The notes below the pieces were generated by a model. The model searched no databases and had not been told where the DNA came from. It saw nothing but the letters and a program-made list of their open reading frames with translations. Shown piece after piece: positions 1 to 4,761 of a stretch of DNA of 5,062 nucleotides. The translations under genes were made by a program, and so were the position numbers. Origin of the DNA: Conexibacteraceae bacterium (GTDB lineage Bacteria > Actinomycetota > Thermoleophilia > Solirubrobacterales > Solirubrobacteraceae). The DNA is taken from positions 1 through 5,062 of the forward strand of contig WQWK01000168.1 of assembly GCA_009785395.1 (NCBI GenBank), read 5' to 3'. Position 1 is the first letter of the stretch, and every line of letters begins with the position of its first letter.

Positions 1-181
1 CACCGACGTCAACCAAAGCTTCATCACCGGGGCTGGCCAGCCCTTCGGGATTGCGGTCGACGGCCAACACGTCTACTGGGCAAACGACGGGATCGATACG
101 ATCGCGGAGGCGAACCTCGACGGCACCGACGTCAACGAAAGCTTCATCACGGGCGTCAGCGCACCCTTCGGTGTTGCTGTT
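1..181 (+). repeat. Direct repeat of 123 bp period (41-codon propeller unit)
   Basis: Bases 1-30 recur at 124-153 with only two mismatches over about 30 bp (CACCGACGTCAAC then C/G, then AAAGCTTCATCAC), and similarity continues more weakly to about 58 and 181. The 123 bp spacing equals 41 codons, so the repeat is the DNA image of the YWTD-like protein repeat. More copies are expected upstream of the window. The first 30 bases are much better conserved than the rest of the unit. Confidence 0.8.
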
Positions 182-760
182 TCGGTGCTGACCGAGACTC
201 CTACCTCGACCGGCCTGACCGTTTCGCCGAACCAGTCGCTTGAAACGCAGCCGGTGACTTTGACGGCCACAGTCAGTCCGGCGCCCGACGGTGGCACCGT
301 CGCGTTCGACGATGGCAGTGGCACGATCGCCGGGTGCGGCGCCCAGCCGATCAACGGCAACGGTGTGGCGACCTGCCAGACCTCCAGCCTGCCGGCCGGA
401 TCAGACCAGCTCACCGCCGCATACGGCGGCGATCAGAGCTACCAGGCGTCAACCTCGCCCGCGGTGGCCGAGACGATCCTGCTCGACACGCCGCCGAACC
501 TCGCCAACCTGACCTGGCAGTACGTCGAGGGCTCGGCGAAGTTCCAGGCACTCGGAGCGTTTGAGCAGACGCTGGTCAAGCTGCTCGCCAACCAGGCGAT
601 CGCGGCATTGGGGAACATCACCCCGCAGACCGCGCCGACGCAGCTGGCCAGCCTCGTCGGCGCCTACGAGCAGGGAGTGACCGCGTTGCAGGCGCAGGGA
701 TGGCTGACCGCCGGACAGGCCAGCACCCTGAACGGCCTCGCCACCAACCTCACCATCTAA
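2..760 (+). CDS. Extracellular repeat protein: YWTD-like propeller repeats, Ig-like domain, helical C-terminus (5' partial)
   Basis: The frame is open from the left edge (codon 1 at nt 2) to TAA at 758-760, giving 252 visible residues; the true start lies outside the window. Visible residues 1-60 hold one full 41-residue repeat and half of the next, with an IAVDGQHVYWAND core and an ANLDGTDVN turn. This is the pattern of YWTD/NHL-like beta-propeller strands. Residues about 66-158 form a bacterial Ig-like domain of the Big_3/Big_5 kind (PVTLTATVSP, GTVAFDDG, LTAAYGGDQSY), with two cysteines (C112, C125) that could form a disulphide. Residues about 165-252 are Ala/Leu-rich and helical and end in a G-x-L-T..QA..L pattern that resembles the FIMAH-type surface module; I hold that name loosely. 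The family is usually secreted or cell-surface and often binds other proteins or polysaccharide, but no specific ligand can be read here. No LPXTG-type anchor or C-terminal membrane helix is present. Confidence 0.85.
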   Translation, partial: TDVNQSFITGAGQPFGIAVDGQHVYWANDGIDTIAEANLDGTDVNESFITGVSAPFGVAVSVLTETPTSTGLTVSPNQSLETQPVTLTATVSPAPDGGTVAFDDGSGTIAGCGAQPINGNGVATCQTSSLPAGSDQLTAAYGGDQSYQASTSPAVAETILLDTPPNLANLTWQYVEGSAKFQALGAFEQTLVKLLANQAIAALGNITPQTAPTQLASLVGAYEQGVTALQAQGWLTAGQASTLNGLATNLTI

Positions 761-773
761 CACCAAAGGAATC

Positions 774-813
774 GGGTCGCCGCCACCACCCAACCGGGTG
801 CTGGCGGCGACCC
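774..813 (+). terminator. Strong hairpin terminator after the surface-protein gene
   Basis: The hairpin begins 13 bases after the TAA. A perfect 12 bp stem pairs 774-785 (GGGTCGCCGCCA) with 802-813 (TGGCGGCGACCC). After a single C-C mismatch, five more pairs join 787-791 (CACCC) to 796-800 (GGGTG), closed by the tetraloop AACC. No U-tract follows, as is common for actinobacterial terminators. The structure is symmetric, so it could also stop minus-strand transcripts arriving from the antitoxin side. Confidence 0.8.
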
Positions 814-943
814 CTCACCACCAAGACCGGCGGGCCGGAACCGACCACCCCAGTGCCCCAGTATCGTCTGACAGCACTCTCGATCGCGCTGCTGCTCTCC
901 GCGAGGCACGGGAGCCGGGAGTCCTGCTGCGGAGCGGGGAATG
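814..943. other. Intergenic stretch with nothing recognisable
   Basis: This lies between the hairpin terminator and the end of the toxin-like remnant. Both strands are partly open by chance because of the GC content, but no reading frame here has a ribosome site or resembles a known protein. No repeat or strong promoter was seen. It may be the scar of the deletion that removed the rest of the toxin gene. Confidence 0.4.
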
Positions 944-1051
944 TCAGGAGGCAGAAGCGACGAGCTCGCCAGATTGAAAGCTACGGGCAGCCCGCGCGTC
1001 GGTGTCGAGCAGCAGCAGCAGCGCCTCGACTTCGGTCGGGGCGTCCAGCAC
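944..1051 (-). pseudogene. Remnant of a PIN-domain (VapC-like) toxin, N-terminal part only
   Basis: Seven bases after the antitoxin stop, on the same strand, a GTG at 1051 opens a 35-residue frame ending with TGA at 944-946. The frame can be read further upstream inside the antitoxin gene, to GTG 1117. Its text, LVLDAPTEVEALL followed by DTDARAARS and SGELVAS, matches the usual start of actinobacterial PIN toxins: a hydrophobic strand with the first catalytic Asp (VxDAS..VE.LL), an alpha helix, then a GEL.AP strand. PIN toxins are about 125-140 residues and need three or four acidic residues; only the first is present here. The sequence after the stop shows no PIN continuation in any frame I read. 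The position directly behind a ribbon-helix-helix antitoxin is where a vapC gene belongs. It is too short to be an active RNase. The alternative is a chance open frame in GC-rich DNA. Confidence 0.45.
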
Positions 1052-1058
1052 AAGCGGT

Positions 1059-1292
1059 TCAGCCTCTTGACCGGGCGCCGAAGTTCTCGCGGGCCTGATC
1101 GAGCGCGTCGAGCACACGGTCGCGCTCGAACTCGGCGGAGGCGTGTTGGTCGAGGCGGTCCAGCCATGCGCCGGTGTCGGGCGCTGCCAGGGCGTTGCGG
1201 AGCGCGTCTTGGGTGATCGCTGAGAGGCTCACGCCGGCGAGCTTGGCGCGGTCTGCCGGGTCGTCGGGGAGATAAACGTTCACACGTGCCAT
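1059..1292 (-). CDS. Ribbon-helix-helix antitoxin (VapB/CcdA-like)
   Basis: The product is 77 residues from ATG 1292. The start MARVNVYLP is the typical first strand of these antitoxins; an in-frame GTG at 1307 would add five residues (MHGVG) of no family character. Residues 2-8 form the DNA-contacting beta strand, 11-19 helix A and 22-36 (SLSAITQDALRNALA) helix B, which is the RHH dimer fold. Residues 40-77 are the charged tail that in such proteins wraps the toxin. The family dimerises, binds an operator in its own promoter and neutralises a co-encoded toxin, in actinobacteria often a PIN RNase. Only a fragment of such a toxin follows it, so this may be an orphan antitoxin. No good Shine-Dalgarno precedes ATG 1292 (only GGTGTGGGT), so translation may be leaderless or coupled to an upstream message. 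The intact length argues for recent or continuing function. Confidence 0.8.
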   Translation of the reverse strand: MARVNVYLPDDPADRAKLAGVSLSAITQDALRNALAAPDTGAWLDRLDQHASAEFERDRVLDALDQARENFGARSRG

Positions 1293-1356
1293 ACCCACAC
1301 CATGCACACGAGACGGTCCCAGCCCAACAGCACGTATTAGGCCGGGCGGGCGGGCG

Positions 1357-1790
1357 TCACCAGATCACCACGCGTAGGGCCAGACCCACGACAACCGCGG
1401 CTACCGCGATCGTCACGGTCCTGGCGCCGGTCGCTCTGCTGAGCGTCTTGGCTGCCCGTGCGGTCCTGTTCGCGGTCCGGGTTGCTTGTGTCGCCGCGGT
1501 GCAGGTAGGGCGCCTGTCGCCGCCGGTGTTGCGAGTCCCCAGGCGCCGGCGATCGCCGTCTCCTCGACGTGCTGTCCGCCGTCCTCGCCCCAGCGTTTGG
1601 CGATCTCCCCGGCGGCGATCCACGACGCTTCGCGGAGCTCCTCTGAGGCGCCGTCGATTTGGCCGAGCGGCAGCCAGGTGGAGCAGAACACCCGCTCCAA
1701 GTGGTCGGCGCCGACGGTCGCGATCCCGGGGTCGTCGAGATATGGCTCGGCTACCTGCGAAAGCACGGCGGTCCACGTGTCCTTCAACAT
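1357..1790 (-). pseudogene. Frameshifted small protein with C-terminal membrane anchor, unknown function
   Basis: Translation should start at ATG 1790, seven bases after a near-perfect ribosome site. The first frame gives about 97 residues of convincing protein (MLKDTWTAVLSQVAEPYLDD, then WLPLGQIDGASEELREASW, IAKRWGEDGGQHVEETA). Past about nt 1500 this frame turns into Pro/Arg-rich text with poor third-position GC, and stops at 1413. From there the -1 frame takes over with high third-position GC: a Thr/Ala/Arg-rich helix (TAATQATRTANRTARAAKTL), then a hydrophobic segment (TVTIAVAAVVVGLALRVVIW) that ends the protein at TGA 1357-1359. The simplest reading is one gene of about 144 residues, a soluble acidic domain with a tail-anchoring helix, that has lost one base between about 1500 and 1530. 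The break is a real mutation, a sequencing error or, less likely, programmed frameshifting. The family is not recognised. It is the last of the small membrane genes in the cluster. Confidence 0.6.
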
Positions 1791-1796
1791 GGCAGG

Positions 1797-1805
1797 CCCT
1801 CCTTT
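1797..1805 (-). promoter_or_regulatory. Ribosome binding site AAAGGAGGG
   Basis: On the minus strand AAAGGAGGG sits seven bases before ATG 1790, an almost ideal match to the anti-SD. It fixes the start of the frameshifted membrane-anchored gene and shows that this frame was a real coding frame. Confidence 0.8.
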
Positions 1806-1818
1806 GTTCGTGCTTGCT

Positions 1819-1880
1819 CGCCCGCGCCCCTCCCGCGACCGGACGTTAGGTGCAGGAAGCCGGGGCTCGGGGCGCGGGCG
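1819..1880 (-). repeat. Long inverted repeat (12 bp arms) in the 161 bp gap
   Basis: The arms 1819-1830 (CGCCCGCGCCCC) and 1869-1880 (GGGGCGCGGGCG) are perfect reverse complements with a 38-base spacer. They lie 13 bases upstream of the ribosome site of the frameshifted gene and 72 bases after the stop of the 58-residue gene. The structure could be a terminator, an RNA processing or stability element, or a translation-controlling 5' leader. There is no U-tract. The 161-base gap has no gene that I can support. Confidence 0.5.
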
Positions 1881-1951
1881 TCTATCGCCTTCTACGGCTG
1901 GGCCCGCGTTGCCGATCAGTGGCCCGACGGGTTTGCGTGGTGGGCGGGTGC

Positions 1952-2128
1952 TTAGTGCCTGCGGTCGTGCAGCGCGTCTGGGAGCCAGACGAAACCGACC
2001 ACCGCCGCCAGGGCAAGGAGCGCGATCATGACCTCATCGGCTCCGTTGGAGGAGCGCGCCAGCCCGGCGATCACGCCGCCTGCCGTTCCGATAGCCGTGC
2101 AGCCAAGGATCAAGTTGAGCTTGCTCAC
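1952..2128 (-). CDS. 58-residue two-helix membrane protein, unknown function
   Basis: The start chosen is GTG 2128, giving MSKLNLILGCTAIG onward; a longer reading from 2194 adds only an Arg/Asp-rich stretch that overlaps the previous gene. GTG overlaps the TGA of the upstream 78-residue gene as GTGA, the classic arrangement for coupled translation. Two membrane segments are visible: residues about 4-24 (LNLILGCTAIGTAGGVIAGLA) and about 32-51 (DEVMIALLALAAVVGFVWLP), joined by a short polar loop with SSNGAD. The tail is DALHDRRH, and the stop is TAA. Positive charges at both ends suggest an N-in/C-in hairpin in the membrane. Proteins of this size in accessory regions include holins, toxins and small conjugation-pore subunits, but nothing in the sequence selects one of these. 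Confidence 0.65.
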   Translation of the reverse strand: MSKLNLILGCTAIGTAGGVIAGLARSSNGADEVMIALLALAAVVGFVWLPDALHDRRH

Positions 2129-2361
2129 GACCCTGATTTTACGTCGCTGGCGGGCCCGACTGTCCGGGTTATCGCCTTGGCGATCTCGTAGCACAGCGCG
2201 GCGTATCCGCCCGCGGCCGCGCCCCGGCCGATGTACAGGTCCATCTTGTCTTCTCGTCCGGTTAGGAACGCGATGCTTGCGCCTATGAATCCCCCGAGCG
2301 CGGAGCCGGTCGCGATCCCGACCGTTGCCGGGCTGTTCAGCAGATCCGCGATTCGTGCCAA
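2125..2361 (-). CDS. 78-residue glycine-rich membrane protein, unknown function (TTG start)
   Basis: The start is TTG 2361, set by AAGGAG six bases upstream; no ATG or GTG is available in a comparable position. Residues about 10-34 (PATVGIATGSALGGFIGASI and onward) form one Gly/Ala-rich membrane helix with GxxxG-like spacing. A charged loop follows (TGREDKMDLYIGR). Residues about 48-68 (AAAGGYAALCYEIAKAITRT) form a second, weaker helix. The tail is polar. The last codon overlaps the start of the 58-residue membrane gene (GTGA), so the two are probably made in fixed ratio and may act as a pair. The glycine-zipper-like first helix suggests helix packing or oligomerisation in the membrane, as in pore or holin-like proteins; that is inference only. 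Confidence 0.65.
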   Translation of the reverse strand: MARIADLLNSPATVGIATGSALGGFIGASIAFLTGREDKMDLYIGRGAAAGGYAALCYEIAKAITRTVGPASDVKSGS

Positions 2362-2367
2362 TGCTCT

Positions 2368-2373
2368 CTCCTT
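2368..2373 (-). promoter_or_regulatory. Ribosome binding site AAGGAG before a TTG start
   Basis: On the minus strand AAGGAG is followed by six bases and then TTG 2361. This decides the unusual TTG start of the 78-residue membrane protein. Confidence 0.75.
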
Positions 2374-2401
2374 CCAGTTGACGGCGTTCGTGGTTGCGGG
2401 G

Positions 2402-2448
2402 CTCGGCTGGCGGCGCGCACCGGTACTTTGATGGCGCCGCCAGCCGAG
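2402..2448 (-). terminator. Hairpin with perfect 15 bp stem after the 434-residue gene
   Basis: Arms 2402-2416 (CTCGGCTGGCGGCGC) and 2434-2448 (GCGCCGCCAGCCGAG) pair without mismatch around a 17-base loop. On the minus strand the hairpin begins nine bases after the TAG of the 434-residue gene and ends 28 bases before the ribosome site of the 78-residue gene. It is the longest perfect stem in the window. No U-tract follows (GCCCCGCAACC), as is usual for GC-rich actinobacterial terminators. It may stop transcription fully, reduce read-through into the membrane genes, or protect an mRNA 3' end. Confidence 0.7.
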
Positions 2449-2457
2449 TGCTGCCCG

Positions 2458-3762
2458 CTACCGTTGCCGGGTTCTGCGCACCGGCTGTCCGGCTTGGCCG
2501 TTGCGCTCGGTCTGCGGGTTGCAGACGGCCAGTCGCGGGCGGGCGGTCAGGACCGCGAACGCGACCGCGACCCGCCTGGCGACTTCGGCGTTCACGTCTC
2601 GTCCGGAGATGCCGGCGGCGTCCCGCTCCGCTTGGTTGCGCCCGTGCCGGGCGGCGGTTCCGACCTCGGTGACCGCCCGTTCACCGATCGCCTGGGCGAG
2701 CTGTTCGCGGTGCGAGTGCCAGGGGCTGGCGTCGGGGTGGGCGATCTGGCGGAATGCCTGGTGCACGGCCCGCGCTTCGCCGGCGTCGATCAACACACCC
2801 GCCTGCTGGCGTACCTCGGCACGGATGGTTTCGAGGGCCTCGGCGCGGGTGTCGCTGACCAGGCCTGTCTCGCGGGCGGCGCGGATTGCAGAGATGGCGT
2901 ATCGCTGCATGAAGCAGAGCGCCAGCAGCACCGCCTGCGCGGCCTGTGGGTCCTCTGTTCCGTTGGTCGCGGCCACGACGGTCTTGGCGGCTTTTCGTGC
3001 GGCTTCGCGCAGCGCGTCACGGCGGTTCGTCTCGAGCGCGGCGAACGCCGCTGCCATCCACGGCTGCTCCCGGATGGCCGCCAGTGAGGGCAGGAGCTCC
3101 TTGGCTGCTGCGGCTTCGGCCTGCCGGGTCGCGATGCGGGGATCCGGGTCTCCGGATTCCGCGATCAGCGCTCGCACCATCGCCCCCACAGTCGCCTGTG
3201 CCAGGACCTCCTCGTAGGAGTCGGCGGGGTGCTGTTGGCGGTTGCGTTGTCCGCCGCGGCGGCCGCGCGGCCGCCGACGCTCGCTGGTGGGTTCCGACAG
3301 ATCGGTCGTGGCCCGGGCTTCGGGCTGGCCGATCGCCTCAGCGTCTTGCTTGGCGTCGACTGGGGCAGGATCGCGCGGGTGGCGGACCGCGGTGGCCGGT
3401 GAGCCGGTTGCGTGTGCTCCCGCGTTCTGGCGAGCGTCATGGGACCCCGCTGCCGACGGCGTGGTGGCCTCCGACTCGCGCGAGGGTGGCAGCCGGCGTG
3501 CGGGTTTCCGCGACAGCGCGGGCGCGCGGTCAAGCAGCGCGCCGAGCTCCGCCAGCGCGCCGGCGGTTTGGACCTGCACCCGGGCGTCGCGGGCGCGGCG
3601 GCGCTCGAGCTGGCGGCGCTCCTTCGCCTGCCGACGCGCCTCATGCTCGTCGTCACGCCCGAACCTCAGACTCGGTGCCGCGCGCCTCGGTGCTTCCAGC
3701 AACGCGTCGAGTTGGTCGGCGTTGTTGCCGGTGGACCGGTCGATGTAGATTGAAGTGCCCAC
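2458..3762 (-). CDS. 434-residue Arg/Ala-rich helical protein, unknown function
   Basis: The start is GTG 3762 (MGTSIYIDRSTGNN), nine bases after AGGAGG. The frame stays open 54 codons further upstream, but that part overlaps a hairpin and has no ribosome site. Residues 1-35 look like a small folded start. Residues 36-62 are a very charged helix (EARRQAKERRQLERRRARDA), a likely coiled coil or nucleic-acid contact. Residues about 81-180 are a disordered Pro/Ala/Ser/Glu linker ending in a basic patch at 161-177 (ERRRPRGRRGGQRNRQQ). Residues 182-408 form a mainly helical domain (KELLPSLAAI, CFMQRYAISAIRAARETG, VHQAFRQIAHPD, DVNAEVARRVAVAFAVL), followed by a basic tail. There is no signal peptide or membrane segment, so it is cytoplasmic. 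I do not recognise the family. The basic patches fit a DNA- or RNA-associated protein, for instance a mobilisation or partition accessory, but no catalytic motif is seen. High third-position GC and the ribosome site support coding on this strand. Confidence 0.75.
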   Translation of the reverse strand: MGTSIYIDRSTGNNADQLDALLEAPRRAAPSLRFGRDDEHEARRQAKERRQLERRRARDARVQVQTAGALAELGALLDRAPALSRKPARRLPPSRESEATTPSAAGSHDARQNAGAHATGSPATAVRHPRDPAPVDAKQDAEAIGQPEARATTDLSEPTSERRRPRGRRGGQRNRQQHPADSYEEVLAQATVGAMVRALIAESGDPDPRIATRQAEAAAAKELLPSLAAIREQPWMAAAFAALETNRRDALREAARKAAKTVVAATNGTEDPQAAQAVLLALCFMQRYAISAIRAARETGLVSDTRAEALETIRAEVRQQAGVLIDAGEARAVHQAFRQIAHPDASPWHSHREQLAQAIGERAVTEVGTAARHGRNQAERDAAGISGRDVNAEVARRVAVAFAVLTARPRLAVCNPQTERNGQAGQPVRRTRQR

Positions 3763-3771
3763 TGGGACCTT

Positions 3772-3777
3772 CCTCCT
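3772..3777 (-). promoter_or_regulatory. Ribosome binding site AGGAGG before GTG 3762
   Basis: Minus-strand AGGAGG lies nine bases before GTG 3762. It supports that start over the longer open frame reaching 3924. Confidence 0.75.
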
Positions 3778-3791
3778 GGTGTGGTGATCGC

Positions 3792-3820
3792 CACGGGCCG
3801 CGCTGCAATCGCGGCCCGTG
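3792..3820 (-). terminator. Hairpin (10 bp perfect stem) between the response regulator and the 434-residue gene
   Basis: CACGGGCCGC (3792-3801) and GCGGCCCGTG (3811-3820) pair around a nine-base loop. It lies 125 bases past the response regulator stop and only 14 bases before the ribosome site of the next gene. On the minus strand no U-tract follows. On the plus strand it is followed by the T-rich TGTGTTGTCTTGGTT, which is better for a plus-strand terminator, but no plus-strand gene precedes it. It could also be an operator or an attenuator in the leader of the 434-residue gene. The remainder of the 183-base gap shows nothing clear. Confidence 0.5.
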
Positions 3821-3945
3821 TGTGTTGTCTTGGTTGACCTGCTCCGGCCCGCTGACCGCAAGCCGGTCCTTACGTCCAGTCGTGCTGTTGCCCGGGGCGC
3901 GGCCGCGGCGCGCATCGAGCACACGTCCCTCCCGCCGGCTATCCG

Positions 3946-4638
3946 CTACAGCAGGGGGTCGAGTCGATACCCGACGCCCCAGACGTTGACCAGCATCGGT
4001 CCGGCGCCGGCCGCGGTCAGCTTGCGCCGCAATCTCGCGACGTGGGTGTCGAGCGTCCGCGTGCGCGCGGCCGTGCCGTAGCCCCAGCCTGAGAGCAGCT
4101 CGCCGCGAGTCAGCACCCGGCCGGGCTGCGCCGCCAGGGCGCGCAGCAGCTCGTACTCACGGCTGGTCAGCTGGACCGGGCACTCGCCGACAACCGCCCG
4201 GCGGCTGCAGGTATCGAGCCGCAGCCTGCCGACCCGCAGCACGCCGCTCTGGTGTGGAGCGCTGCGACGCAGCAGCGCCTGCACGCGCGCGCGCAGCTCG
4301 GGGTAGGAGTAGGGCTTTTGCACCACGTCGTCGCCGCCGCGTTCGAGCAGCCGGACCCGCTCTACAGCGTCAGCCTTCGCGGTCAGCGCAATCACCGGGG
4401 TCGCGGGATCGGCGTGCGCGGCCAGACCGTCGCCGGCGCGCAGCGCGTCGATCAACGCCAGCGTCTGGCCGTTGACGTCGACGACGATCAGATCGGGCTC
4501 CTTGACCAGCAGCGCCATCGCCTTCGCGCGGTCGAAGGCAACCAGCACCGAGTACCCGTCCGCTTCCAGGTTCTCGGACAGGAACGCGCGTGCACCCGCG
4601 TCCTCGTCGGCGACGAGAATCGTCTTGGTGGTCAGCAT
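3946..4638 (-). CDS. OmpR/PhoB-family response regulator (orphan in this window)
   Basis: A complete 230-residue two-domain regulator of normal family length. The receiver domain spans residues 5-124: acidic pair D11/E12 in ILVADEDAG, phospho-acceptor D54 in LIVVDVNG, switch T86 in VIALTAK and K108-P109 in VVQKPYSYPEL. All the residues needed for phosphorylation by a histidine kinase are present. The winged-helix DNA-binding domain spans about 131-228, with LTSREYELLRALAAQPGRVL, the recognition helix RTLDTHVARLRRKL and the C-terminal hairpin VWGVGYRL. It acts in the cytoplasm as a dimer on direct-repeat promoter sites. The ATG at 4638 is preceded by GGAGG at five bases' spacing. No kinase adjoins it on the left, where an unknown gene follows after 183 bases; on the right is a RES-domain gene 123 bases away. 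A kinase beyond the window is possible only on the far side of the RES gene. The target genes cannot be read from the sequence. Confidence 0.93.
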   Translation of the reverse strand: MLTTKTILVADEDAGARAFLSENLEADGYSVLVAFDRAKAMALLVKEPDLIVVDVNGQTLALIDALRAGDGLAAHADPATPVIALTAKADAVERVRLLERGGDDVVQKPYSYPELRARVQALLRRSAPHQSGVLRVGRLRLDTCSRRAVVGECPVQLTSREYELLRALAAQPGRVLTRGELLSGWGYGTAARTRTLDTHVARLRRKLTAAGAGPMLVNVWGVGYRLDPLL

Positions 4639-4761
4639 CGGAACCTCCCTTACGAGGTTGATGGGGGGCCGCTCGATCGGCGGCCGGGTCGGCGGACTGC
4701 GCGCACCTGGTGCGGTGTGCCGCCCACCGTGCGCGGGTTGGCGCGCCCGCGCCGTCGCCCG

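Noticed and set aside
1009..1022. GCA/CTG trinucleotide run
   Set aside because: Only about five units inside the toxin remnant frame; ordinary for GC-rich coding DNA.
1331..1340. TAATAC-like -10 upstream of the antitoxin on the minus strand
   Set aside because: Poor match to consensus and no -35 at the expected distance; not enough to call a promoter.
1343..1355. Short GGGC tandem run
   Set aside because: About three copies only, in a small intergenic gap; no evidence of function.
1500..1530. Programmed -1 ribosomal slippage at the frame junction
   Set aside because: No X XXY YYZ heptamer or clear downstream structure was seen at the likely junction; a one-base loss is simpler.
1286..1849. 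Plus-strand open frame of 187 residues
   Set aside because: Arg/Pro/Ser-rich shadow of the frameshifted minus-strand gene, without a ribosome site.
1659..1955. Plus-strand frame ending in FYGWARVADQWPDGFAWWAG
   Set aside because: The tail looks protein-like, but the upstream part is antisense shadow and no start with a ribosome site lies near the good-looking segment.
2501..3217. Plus-strand open frames inside the 434-residue gene (238 and 219 residues)
   Set aside because: They are Ala/Arg/Ser-rich shadows of a GC-rich gene; there is no ribosome site and no protein-like pattern, while the minus strand has AGGAGG and better codon use.
3834..3839. TTGACC as a plus-strand -35 box
   Set aside because: No matching -10 element at proper distance and no plus-strand gene follows.
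2946..3989. Plus-strand open frame of 347 residues spanning the gap and two genes
   Set aside because: The text is Arg/Pro/Gly low-complexity, crosses a hairpin and runs into the antisense of a certain response regulator gene.
4667..4724. Possible terminator hairpins after the RES gene
   Set aside because: The stems are only 4-7 bp with bulges or mismatches on the transcribed strand, weak compared with the other hairpins in the window.
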